From assembly GCA_035301285.1 (NCBI GenBank), contig DATGUN010000083.1:1-9373 (forward strand): 9,373 nucleotides of DNA. The letters are read 5' to 3'. Both the position numbers and the translations under genes were made by a program. The notes under the pieces are model-generated. The model had not been told where the DNA came from. It saw only the letters and a list, made by a program, of their open reading frames with translations, and did no database searches. This DNA is from DATGUN01 sp035301285. Lineage in GTDB: Bacteria > Bacillota > Bacilli > Bacillales > Amphibacillaceae. Every line of letters starts with the position of its first letter. Within the stretch, counting starts at the first letter, position 1. Shown piece after piece: positions 1-6,255 of this stretch.

Positions 1-37
1 TGCGCAATCCCGGAGTGGTAACCGCGCGAGCCAATCC

Positions 38-613
38 TTAAAGTGCTTTTTTTAAGTCACCTACGAGCGCATCGACTTCCTCATCGGATAGTCCATCATA
101 CTTTTTTACAATTTGACCATCTGGATTCACCAGAAAGAAATAGGTGCTATGGACAAACTCATGTGTATTCGGTCCTCCACCTTCCAGAACCGTTTTAAAG
201 GATTTTTTCGACAATTTTTGGATCTCATCGAAGTCATACCCGGTCAGAAATGTCCAATTGTTTAAATCCACTTGGTATTCATCCGCGTATTCCTTCAAGA
301 CGTCCGGTGTATCATTCTCGGGATCGATACTGAATGAAATAATCTGCGGTTCCAACCCCAGATCACCCAGTTCTTTTTGAACCTTTACCATATTCGGTGT
401 TGTTTGAGGGCAAACGATGGTGCATTCAGTGTACATGAAATAGGCTATCCACCATTCGCCTTCTAAATCCTCAAGACCCAACTTTTCATTATCTTGTGTT
501 GTAAATTGAAAATCCGCAATTTCCTCAGACATATCCGTATCGATTATGTCGTCATCACAAGCTGAAAGAACCATAATAATAGACAAGAGTATAAAAGTTT
601 TTAGATGTCTCAA
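38..613 (-). CDS. SCO1/SenC (PrrC) family lipoprotein, copper chaperone/thiol reductase for cytochrome oxidase
   Basis: SCO family proteins sit on the outer face of the membrane in Gram-positives and help deliver copper to, or keep reduced, the CuA site of cytochrome c oxidase; B. subtilis YpmQ is the family reference. The 191-residue product has a short signal peptide with lipobox LSAC (Cys19 lipidated), a thioredoxin-like fold, the metal/redox motif CTIVC (Cys64, Cys68) and the partner histidine in VHSTYFF (His155), so all three copper ligands are intact. Length is normal. The start chosen is TTG at 613, because a strong GGGGAGGT lies at 621-628, 7 bases ahead. A GTG at 637 is in frame but would put that SD inside the gene. 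It lies 100 bases downstream of the small lipoprotein gene, with a perfect dyad between them. Family assignment is secure; exact target oxidase is not visible. Confidence 0.93.
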   Translation of the reverse strand: MRHLKTFILLSIIMVLSACDDDIIDTDMSEEIADFQFTTQDNEKLGLEDLEGEWWIAYFMYTECTIVCPQTTPNMVKVQKELGDLGLEPQIISFSIDPENDTPDVLKEYADEYQVDLNNWTFLTGYDFDEIQKLSKKSFKTVLEGGGPNTHEFVHSTYFFLVNPDGQIVKKYDGLSDEEVDALVGDLKKAL

Positions 614-650
614 TGAGGACACCTCCCCAAAATGCACGTTACGTTATATG

Positions 651-677
651 TATAGGGTGATAGATCATCACCCTATA
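651..677. repeat. Perfect 11-bp inverted repeat between lipoprotein and SCO genes
   Basis: TATAGGGTGAT (651-661) and its exact complement ATCACCCTATA (667-677) are separated by five bases. It lies 36 bases after the stop of the small lipoprotein gene and about 38 bases before the SCO start, both read leftward. As RNA it is a strong hairpin, but the sequence following it on the minus strand (CATATAACG) has no U run, so it is a poor intrinsic terminator. It could be a weak terminator, an mRNA processing/stability hairpin or a protein operator for the SCO gene. Confidence 0.6.
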
Positions 678-713
678 TTTAAAATCTGATATATGACGTT
701 GCTAGTAGCGGAT

Positions 714-944
714 TTAATTTCGTCTGCCGCTGTCGTTATTCATGTTCGGGTCTTGATCGTTGTTTTTTTCCATATCTTCTTCATGGACATCAGGTACGTT
801 TTCGTTGTTACGTGTATCGTCATAATTTTCATTTTCAGGAACATTGTTATCCGCCGGTTCATTGTCATTTGTTGTGCTACAGGCACTTACCAAAGCAAGG
901 GCAAAAAAGATAGTACCTAATTTAGTCATCCATTTCGTTTGCAT
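714..944 (-). CDS. Small Asn/Asp-rich lipoprotein, unknown function
   Basis: A 76-residue product whose family I do not recognise. It starts with a signal peptide ending in the lipobox LVSAC (Cys22 lipidated). The mature part of about 55 residues is almost wholly Asn, Asp, Glu, Pro and polar residues with no hydrophobic core, so it is probably disordered and sits outside the membrane. The ATG at 944 was chosen because AAGGAGG lies 7 bases upstream; the frame stays open to 1061 without any SD. It lies between the dehydrogenase large subunit gene (stop at 1140) and the SCO gene, same strand, so it may share their transcript or have its own promoter in the 195-base gap. Low-complexity lipoproteins like this are frequent in halotolerant Bacillaceae and have no agreed role. 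The gene looks real because SD, signal and stop all fit. Confidence 0.72.
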   Translation of the reverse strand: MQTKWMTKLGTIFFALALVSACSTTNDNEPADNNVPENENYDDTRNNENVPDVHEEDMEKNNDQDPNMNNDSGRRN

Positions 945-1139
945 GAAATAGCCTCCTTGTATGCGCTGTTCATAGTTTAACCGGCATTTGCAAAAACATG
1001 TACCATATGCTGAAAGGTGATTGCAAGAGAGTTGACACACAATCGTTCCGACAATCTCCATTAAAATTGAACATCATTGTGATTTTCATTTTACTTTGGG
1101 GATGTTATTCAGACGGTGTGGTTCTGTATTGTTATACCT

Positions 1140-2900
1140 TCAGGCTTTCGCTCTTTTCTGCTTCCTATCAACCAGCAATCCTCCGCCATTTTTCAGATAT
1201 TCAATCATGCCTTCCGATGCACGATAAGCAAGAGCACCGATTGTATCAGTTGGATTGGAACTGCTGAAATGTGGAAACGATGATCCCCCGACGACGAATA
1301 AATTTTCCATATCCCACATTTGTGAATAGTTGTTGACAGCGGATGTTTCCGGGTCGTCACCCATAATGACACCGCCACCCGTATGATCTGTCAAGCTAGT
1401 TTTATCGAATTCAGTTTCATCCGTTATCTCAGGGATATTAACATGGTCTGCACCCATTTCTTCCAAAAGTTCTTTGGCCCTTTGATGGGCAAACTTGACC
1501 AGATTTCGGTCTTGATCATGAAACCGGCAAGTGATCCGCAATAAGGGATCGCCGAATGTATCCGTGTAGTTTGGGTCCAAATCCATATAATTATAACGCC
1601 ATGGAAGTACTCCGTTTTGCTGTTGGATGTCGATATTCCGGTTAGTGTAAAAAAGGGACTTATCCTTGAATTCCTTTCCCCAAGCTGGTGTATTATCAGG
1701 TACATGATTATTGGAAATCGGTCTGTTTCCGAGTTGTGTCGCTCTCAGTAAAAAACCATGGAGAAAATCATGCTCGGTATGATCCAATTGTTCGAGGTTG
1801 AAGTCATCCATAGTAGCCCCTAAAGCTCCCGCACCTGCGTAACGATTGAATTTTTTATCATCGAAAAATCCCCTTACCCTTAAATGTGTCAGATTTCCGG
1901 AATGCCCCGACAGGTTTTTTCCGATGATACCTGTATTATCTTTTGGGTTATAAGGTGTTCCGATTTTCGACAATAGCAACAGTCGATTATTGGTAAAGGT
2001 AAATCCACTGACTACGACCATATCGGCCGGTTGCTCAAATGCCTGTCCCGTTTCTGTATCAATATAGCGTACACCGGTTGCGCGTCCATTTTTATGTAAG
2101 ACCCGCACGACATATGCATGATTGCGAAGTTCGTAATTGCCTGTTTTTTCCGCAGTGGCAAGCACCGTTACAATCGGATCGGCCTTCGCACCGAAGTCAC
2201 AGCCGAACGTTTCGCAAAATGCACAGTAGACGCATGCATTGAGTGTTTCACCATCCGGATTTTCATACTGCTGTGATACATTTGCAGAAGGCATGTGATA
2301 AGGATGGTAGCCTAGATTTTTGGCAGCTTTTTTGAATAGTCGAGTTGTTTGCGATTCTTTCATCGGCGGGTTGGGGTAATCCTCTGTACGTTCAGGGCGT
2401 AGTGGATCCGGTTCCCCTGATACACCGGCTGTACGTTCAAACTTATTGTAGTAGGGGTCAAGTTCATCATATGTAATGCCCCAATCTTGTATGGTCATGT
2501 CGTCAGGTATGATATCTTTGCCATATTTCTCCACCGTTTTGCTATAGATTTCAAAATCGGTCGGTAACCAGCGGTACACTTGTCCATTCCAATGAACACC
2601 CGATCCACCGGTGTCTGTTCCATTGATTGAATTCGTTTCATTGCTACGGTGTGGTGTGGCCGTTTCATCATCTGTATTTCTTATTGTCAGCGTTTCTTTC
2701 GATAGGTCCTGAAATAACGCATCACGCCTGCTGTATTTCAATTCATCTTTGGTACCGATAAAATCGTCTCTTACTTGATTTTTTCCACGTTCCAGGCCGA
2801 CAATCTTGTAACCTTTTTTGGATAATTCAGCGGCCGTTATACCACCGGCCCATCCGGATCCGACGATGACGACATCTACTTTGTCCATCTGTTTTGCCAT
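1140..2900 (-). CDS. GMC-family FAD-dependent dehydrogenase, gluconate 2-dehydrogenase large subunit type
   Basis: This is the catalytic subunit of a membrane-associated sugar/sugar-acid dehydrogenase, a flavoprotein that passes electrons to the respiratory chain. The 586-residue protein opens with the FAD-binding Rossmann motif GSGWAGG (14-20). The conserved GGSGVHWNG is at 98-106. A cysteine cluster Cx2Cx2Cx4C follows at Cys223, 226, 229 and 234, and in related FAD-glucose dehydrogenases this region binds a 3Fe-4S cluster. The GMC C-terminal half carries HTGGG (His506) and SSFPHFSSSNPT (His544, Asn549, the usual catalytic pair). It has no signal peptide, so export probably depends on the Tat signal of its partner encoded 15 bases upstream. 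The ATG at 2900 has GGGAGGT 7 bases ahead. The true substrate cannot be read from sequence: gluconate, glucose, sorbitol and inositol-like polyols are all possible. No cytochrome subunit gene follows. Confidence 0.93.
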   Translation of the reverse strand: MAKQMDKVDVVIVGSGWAGGITAAELSKKGYKIVGLERGKNQVRDDFIGTKDELKYSRRDALFQDLSKETLTIRNTDDETATPHRSNETNSINGTDTGGSGVHWNGQVYRWLPTDFEIYSKTVEKYGKDIIPDDMTIQDWGITYDELDPYYNKFERTAGVSGEPDPLRPERTEDYPNPPMKESQTTRLFKKAAKNLGYHPYHMPSANVSQQYENPDGETLNACVYCAFCETFGCDFGAKADPIVTVLATAEKTGNYELRNHAYVVRVLHKNGRATGVRYIDTETGQAFEQPADMVVVSGFTFTNNRLLLLSKIGTPYNPKDNTGIIGKNLSGHSGNLTHLRVRGFFDDKKFNRYAGAGALGATMDDFNLEQLDHTEHDFLHGFLLRATQLGNRPISNNHVPDNTPAWGKEFKDKSLFYTNRNIDIQQQNGVLPWRYNYMDLDPNYTDTFGDPLLRITCRFHDQDRNLVKFAHQRAKELLEEMGADHVNIPEITDETEFDKTSLTDHTGGGVIMGDDPETSAVNNYSQMWDMENLFVVGGSSFPHFSSSNPTDTIGALAYRASEGMIEYLKNGGGLLVDRKQKRAKA

Positions 2901-2915
2901 TTGTCTACCTCCCAG

Positions 2916-3692
2916 TTATGACTTTCGCTGATAATTTGTTAAACTCATCGGCTCTTTTTTAACGAAATCCTCATCTTCAATGATGTCCGCATAAGAAGGG
3001 ACGGCGCCGGGGAATTCTTTCATTTTCCAGCCTTCCATATTTCGATTGCCGCCGTACAGGGGATCGGAATAGGCACCTTCCAACGTGGCGTCACGCAAAA
3101 GGGTAAAGAAACTGTCAGACCCAATGCCTTTCATATCCACGTCGCCATTTTCAAAGTCCTCCAGAATTTCTATCTGTGCATCTTCTTCTGCTTCATCAAA
3201 TGATGTGTCAAACCGATCCTGGCTCAAAGCATTCATTTTTCGGATGCCATTGATAAACAGTTCGCCCCTGGTCATGCTTGATTCCTCTGCAGATGCATTC
3301 GTGAACGGACCCTTTCGATAGTCCTTTATATTCGATCCCCAAGCTCCTGCAAGTTGTTTATCGATAAAATAGGGGACACCTAGACCAATCGCTCCCGGTC
3401 CATTATCATCTTTCGGATAGATGCGTTCTGTGGCTTGTTCCAGCACCGCAAAATCCTCATAACGTGTGAAGAACATACGGGCTTCAGTCGGGGATTCCTG
3501 CTTTGTTTTTTCTTTATCCTCATCTTTTGCTGTGTCGGTTTGGAATTGATTCGTCAACAGTCCGCCGAGGAGTGAACCCCCCGCCACACCACCGATAACC
3601 ATACCCGTGTTTTTGACGAACCGTCGTCTGCCCGGATCAAAATGTTTCTCGTCTGTTGATGAGTTATCGTCTCGGTTATCATTTTCCGACAT
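2916..3692 (-). CDS. Gluconate 2-dehydrogenase subunit 3 family protein with Tat signal
   Basis: This is the small (gamma) subunit that binds the GMC large subunit and carries it through the Tat pathway. The 258-residue protein has a polar, acidic N-terminus, then RRRFVK (22-27) matching the twin-arginine motif, a Gly/Leu-rich hydrophobic stretch (about 30-48) and a charged Lys/Glu/Asp linker to about residue 66. The family domain follows, ending in the characteristic GAYSDPLYGGNRN and GWKMKEFPGA region (206-230). I see no Ala-x-Ala cleavage site after the hydrophobic stretch, so the segment may stay as a membrane anchor; that is inference. Start ATG at 3692 has AAGGAGG 7 bases upstream. That SD lies within one arm of a 12-bp inverted repeat (3702-3713 with 3796-3807). 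It is the first gene of the leftward operon. Confidence 0.92.
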   Translation of the reverse strand: MSENDNRDDNSSTDEKHFDPGRRRFVKNTGMVIGGVAGGSLLGGLLTNQFQTDTAKDEDKEKTKQESPTEARMFFTRYEDFAVLEQATERIYPKDDNGPGAIGLGVPYFIDKQLAGAWGSNIKDYRKGPFTNASAEESSMTRGELFINGIRKMNALSQDRFDTSFDEAEEDAQIEILEDFENGDVDMKGIGSDSFFTLLRDATLEGAYSDPLYGGNRNMEGWKMKEFPGAVPSYADIIEDEDFVKKEPMSLTNYQRKS

Positions 3693-3701
3693 CGTTCTGC
3701 C

Positions 3702-3807
3702 TCCTTAACCTAACTGAATATGTGTAACCATAAATTAGCTTACGTTTTACATTATTAACCAATTTATTAAAAATATGTATGGTACGTTGATATTTTTAGG
3801 TTAAGGA
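3702..3807. repeat. Long-spaced perfect 12-bp inverted repeat covering the SD of the dehydrogenase operon
   Basis: TCCTTAACCTAA at 3702-3713 is the exact complement of TTAGGTTAAGGA at 3796-3807, with 82 bases between. On the minus strand the promoter-distal arm reads TTAGGTTAAGGA and contains the first part of the AAGGAGG ribosome binding site of the gamma subunit gene. A transcript starting upstream of 3807 could therefore fold its 5' arm onto the SD. The loop is AT-rich and contains a weak promoter candidate (-35 TTGGTT at 3757-3762 and -10 TAATTT at 3732-3737, 19-base spacer, minus strand). If that promoter is the real one, the arms would instead flank it as DNA sites. Confidence 0.5.
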
Positions 3808-3961
3808 ACTCAAGATCGGAAGTAAGAAGGGGAGAATGAGATTTTTTCCAGTATTGAACGTTGAGGATTTATTTACGTTGCCATCAAAGTCAAGGTTGAA
3901 AGCAGGTATTAACTATTAGATGGGTGTGTGTTGGATGAGGTTTTCTTGATGCAAAAGTAAA

Positions 3962-3993
3962 GGGAAGAAGGGTTGTAAATAACTCTTCTTCCC
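3962..3993 (-). terminator. Intrinsic terminator of the small secreted protein gene
   Basis: Read leftward, GGGAAGAAG and CTTCTTCCC form a 9-bp stem around a 14-base loop, followed at once by the T-rich run TTTACTTTT. It begins 17 bases after the stop codon of the gene ending at 4011. Confidence 0.8.
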
Positions 3994-4010
3994 AGTACGT
4001 TCGAAGGTTT

Positions 4011-4433
4011 TTAATACTTGCTTCTAACAGGAGGGCCGACTTCTTTTTTAACAAGACTATTCTTTTCGCTGTCACTGAAGAAATACGTAATTGTTCTGGT
4101 GTAAGGGGCACCGTATTTGGATCCTTTTTGTTTATATCTTGTATACCATAGGTTATCATATCCTCGTTTGGCAAACATACCAGCAATTTCATTTAGTTGG
4201 CTAAATGGAACTTCGGGCATGACTCGGCTACCCAATTCCGCGATAATCCCAGTAACAGCTTGATCCGTCTCAATGTCTCCGTTTATCACATAATCCGTTG
4301 TCCAGTTATATTCAGAACCGCCACCTTCAGAACGAATGTTATTTTTGTTCTCATTTGCACTGATTGAAGGGGCAAATATTGCGGCCAGAAGGAATAAACT
4401 TATTATTCCTACTGAAAATTTTTTGATTGACAT
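4011..4433 (-). CDS. Small secreted protein of unrecognised family
   Basis: A 140-residue product with a clear Sec signal peptide: Lys-Lys near the start, a hydrophobic core at about 7-22, and a likely cut after SISA (residue 26). The mature protein of about 114 residues begins polar, has a Gly-rich spot (SEGGGSEYNW), a central region that may be helical (AVTGIIAELGSRV), and a Tyr/Lys/Arg-rich C-terminal part with YDNLWYTRYKQ and ITYFFSDS suggesting beta strands. There are no cysteines. I do not recognise the family. Small, basic, aromatic-rich secreted proteins of Bacillaceae include bacteriocin-like and phage-derived proteins, but no immunity or transport gene lies beside it, so no function is claimed. 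The ATG at 4433 has AAGGAGG 6 bases ahead; the frame is open to 4544 without an SD. It has its own terminator and a -10-like TACAAT at 4513-4518 (minus strand) with a poor -35. Confidence 0.8.
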   Translation of the reverse strand: MSIKKFSVGIISLFLLAAIFAPSISANENKNNIRSEGGGSEYNWTTDYVINGDIETDQAVTGIIAELGSRVMPEVPFSQLNEIAGMFAKRGYDNLWYTRYKQKGSKYGAPYTRTITYFFSDSEKNSLVKKEVGPPVRSKY

Positions 4434-5032
4434 GATATCCTCCTTAAAACATAGGGTTTCATCTTGTTTTGCTCTCTCCGTTTTAAAAATGATACGGTCA
4501 AATGAACATAACATTGTATCCAGAATTTGTGATGAACGTAACAACCTCCCTTTCTAGATAACACATACCCTTTAAGTCATAACTAAAACATGCTAGCATA
4601 ATAATGCGTATTTCATAACCAGACCAATGACAAAGACCTACTTTACGTATATGGACTTTGATATACCCGGCCAAAAGAAATGGTGATTTTGCTTCATGTT
4701 CTGTAATAGTTCCATAACTCATTGACCTATTGCTGTTTTGTGCCTATTATTGTAAGTAACCTCACGAAATCTACTTCAATATATCTCACACATCTAGGAT
4801 TCCTTTACTAAGCGATCAAAACAGAATACAGCACCATGTTTTATGATAGGGAAAGGTGCTTCAGTCCGTCGTAAAAAGGGGGAGTAATGATTGCGCCTTC
4901 GTAGGGGAGAACACGTACGTACTATGACCTCATAGTGCACCAGTTTGCCATGTAAAATCCCGTAAACTTCATAGTCAATATCCAGCAATATAGGGATGAG
5001 TCGTATCATAATCTGTAATGGAGGAATGTCAA
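4434..5032. other. Non-coding region between divergent genes
   Basis: About 600 bases with no credible gene between the leftward secreted protein and the rightward hydrolase. Two open minus-strand frames (4498-4722 and 4794-5009) lack ribosome binding sites and family resemblance. Short dyads are present: GTATAT/ATATAC at 4648-4666, AGCACC/GGTGCT at 4830-4860, the 8-bp palindrome ACGTACGT at 4913-4920, and ACTATGA-CC-TCATAGT at 4921-4936. The region must hold promoters for both flanking genes, but I found no well-matched -35/-10 pair for the rightward one. It could include a decayed gene or an intergenic repeat. Confidence 0.5.
4921..4936. promoter_or_regulatory. 7-2-7 palindrome upstream of the secreted hydrolase gene
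   Basis: ACTATGA and TCATAGT are exact complements separated by two bases, directly after the palindrome ACGTACGT, about 100 bases upstream of the start at 5033. The two-base centre is too tight for an RNA hairpin, so a DNA-binding dimer site is the better reading. The regulator is unknown and chance is possible. Confidence 0.3.
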
Positions 5033-6157
5033 ATGAAGAAGTACAGGTTGTTGTTCATGATCGTTTTGATGATGATTTTGCCTTTATCGGTATCTGCACA
5101 ACATGATGCCACTATGAAAAACGATGAGGAGTCTGATGAATTGCAGATCAAGGTAGGAACTTATAACATCCAAGCAGGTATGGATAACGATGGTGAATAT
5201 AATTTAAACAGTACCGCAGAAGTCATCCGCGAATCTGGGGCAGACATTATTGGGTTGAATGAAGTTGATGTGCATTGGGGTGAACGAAGTGATTTTGCAA
5301 ATACGGTCAAAGAGCTAGCGGACGAGCTAGATATGGAATACTTTTTTGCACCCATTTATGATATGGATCCTCTTAACCCCGGTGAACCCAACAGACAATA
5401 TGGTGTTGCCGTATTAAGCAAGTATCCGATTATACATGCTGAAAACCGTGAAATCACAAGGCTTTCTACTCAAGATCCGGATCCATCACCCAAGCCCACT
5501 CCCGGTTTTCTTCAAGCGCAGATTCATGTAGGGGGAGAGGAAGTTTGGTTTTATGCTACACACCTTTCCTTAGAACTTGATATCCGAGAAATCGAAGTCC
5601 ATGAAATGATTGATATCATATCAGAACACGATCACAGCATCTTAACAGGCGATATGAACGCAAATCCTGATGCACCCGATTTGGAGCCATTATTCAGTAC
5701 GTTTCAGGATGCATGGGAAGCGACTAATGACGGTCCGGGCTATACGTTCCCCGCAGACGATCCCATTAAGCGGATAGACGACATCTTCTTAACACCAGGT
5801 GTGCAAATCGATTCAGCAGAGGTTATCGATACACTCGCCTCCGACCATCTTCCGGTAACGGCGGATCTAACGTTAAAACCAGGGGAACATCCTTTTACAG
5901 CTTCCGGAATGAAGAAGCTGGTCGCATATCTACGCGATCATGATGAAATCATGGATAATAAAACGGAACATGCCATGAAGATGCACTTGAGTGCCATCAG
6001 CCATTATGAACAGATCGAAGAAGCAGAAAAGGTCATCAAGCATACCGAAAGCTTTAAGACATTGCTTGAATATCAGCGAGATAAGGATATGATTTCAGAG
6101 GATGCGTACAATATGTTGGAAATGGATGCGGATCATTTGATTCGAGAATGGGAGTAG
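5033..6157 (+). CDS. Secreted endonuclease/exonuclease/phosphatase-fold hydrolase with C-terminal FIMAH-type domain
   Basis: A 374-residue exported metal-dependent phosphoesterase. A signal peptide (Lys-Lys, hydrophobic core, cut after SVSA near residue 22) is followed by the EEP domain at about 38-282 with its motifs in order: TYNIQ (Asn45), IIGLNEVD (Glu77, metal ligand), YGVAVLSKYP, ATHL (His177), LTGDMNANP (Asp207, Asn209), IDDIFL, and ASDHLPV (Asp271, His272). The catalytic set is complete, so the enzyme should be active. The family includes DNases, sphingomyelinases and inositol phosphatases, and the substrate cannot be chosen. Residues about 288-372 form a separate Lys/Glu/His-rich helical domain resembling the FIMAH domain at the C-terminus of secreted Bacillota enzymes. 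That domain is recognised from memory of its pattern, moderate certainty. Start ATG at 5033 follows GGAGG by 8 bases; the in-frame ATG at 5018 overlaps that SD and is rejected. Confidence 0.9.
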   Translation: MKKYRLLFMIVLMMILPLSVSAQHDATMKNDEESDELQIKVGTYNIQAGMDNDGEYNLNSTAEVIRESGADIIGLNEVDVHWGERSDFANTVKELADELDMEYFFAPIYDMDPLNPGEPNRQYGVAVLSKYPIIHAENREITRLSTQDPDPSPKPTPGFLQAQIHVGGEEVWFYATHLSLELDIREIEVHEMIDIISEHDHSILTGDMNANPDAPDLEPLFSTFQDAWEATNDGPGYTFPADDPIKRIDDIFLTPGVQIDSAEVIDTLASDHLPVTADLTLKPGEHPFTASGMKKLVAYLRDHDEIMDNKTEHAMKMHLSAISHYEQIEEAEKVIKHTESFKTLLEYQRDKDMISEDAYNMLEMDADHLIREWE

Positions 6158-6172
6158 TGTTGCTCCATGCTG

Positions 6173-6201
6173 TTTACTTTACATATCCGGCTGATTATCA
6201 T
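6173..6201 (+). promoter_or_regulatory. Sigma-A type promoter of the YceI gene
   Basis: TTTACT (-35, 6173-6178) and TATCAT (-10, 6196-6201, five of six consensus bases) are separated by 17 bases. Transcription would begin near 6208, giving a leader of about 48 bases that includes the SD of the YceI gene. The -10 is part of the inverted repeat 6191-6219. Confidence 0.5.
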
Positions 6202-6219
6202 AGGGTTAATGATAATTAG
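6191..6219. promoter_or_regulatory. Dyad over the -10 and start point of the YceI promoter, likely operator
   Basis: CTGATTATCAT (6191-6201) and ATGATAATTAG (6209-6219) are complementary at 10 of 11 positions around a 7-base centre. No T run follows, so it is a poor terminator for the upstream hydrolase gene. Because it covers the predicted -10 and start site, a repressor bound here would block transcription. The arms contain ATTATCA and TGATAAT, the half-sites of Fur-type boxes, but in the opposite order and with a wider centre, so Fur cannot be claimed. Confidence 0.45.
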
Positions 6220-6255
6220 TTGGATAATGGAATAGACAAATATGGAGGGATAGAT

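Noticed and set aside
1..37. G+C-rich sequence after the SCO stop codon
   Set aside because: Too short to interpret; GGTAACC is palindromic but no stem with a T run can be built, so no terminator is called.
945..1061. N-terminal extension of the small lipoprotein to an ATG at 1061
   Set aside because: It would bury the signal peptide 39 residues in, and the strong AAGGAGG directly precedes the ATG at 944.
4434..4544. Extension of the secreted protein to an ATG at 4544
   Set aside because: No SD there; the ATG at 4433 has AAGGAGG at proper spacing and starts a normal signal peptide.
4498..4722. Minus-strand open frame of 74 codons upstream of the secreted protein
   Set aside because: Only AATAGGT-like sequence before its ATG, no recognisable features, overlaps the likely promoter region of the gene at 4433.
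4794..5009. Minus-strand open frame of 71 codons in the large intergenic gap
   Set aside because: No ribosome binding site (CCTCC lies on the wrong strand), no signal or family pattern, unusual composition rich in Arg, His and Cys.
5018..5032. Upstream ATG of the EEP hydrolase
   Set aside because: This ATG overlaps the GGAGG that serves the start at 5033 and would add an acidic MEECQ before the Lys-Lys of the signal peptide.
6191..6219. Fur box or terminator of the upstream hydrolase gene
   Set aside because: Half-sites are in reverse order with a 7-base centre instead of 1, and there is no T run after the dyad; kept only as an unidentified operator candidate.
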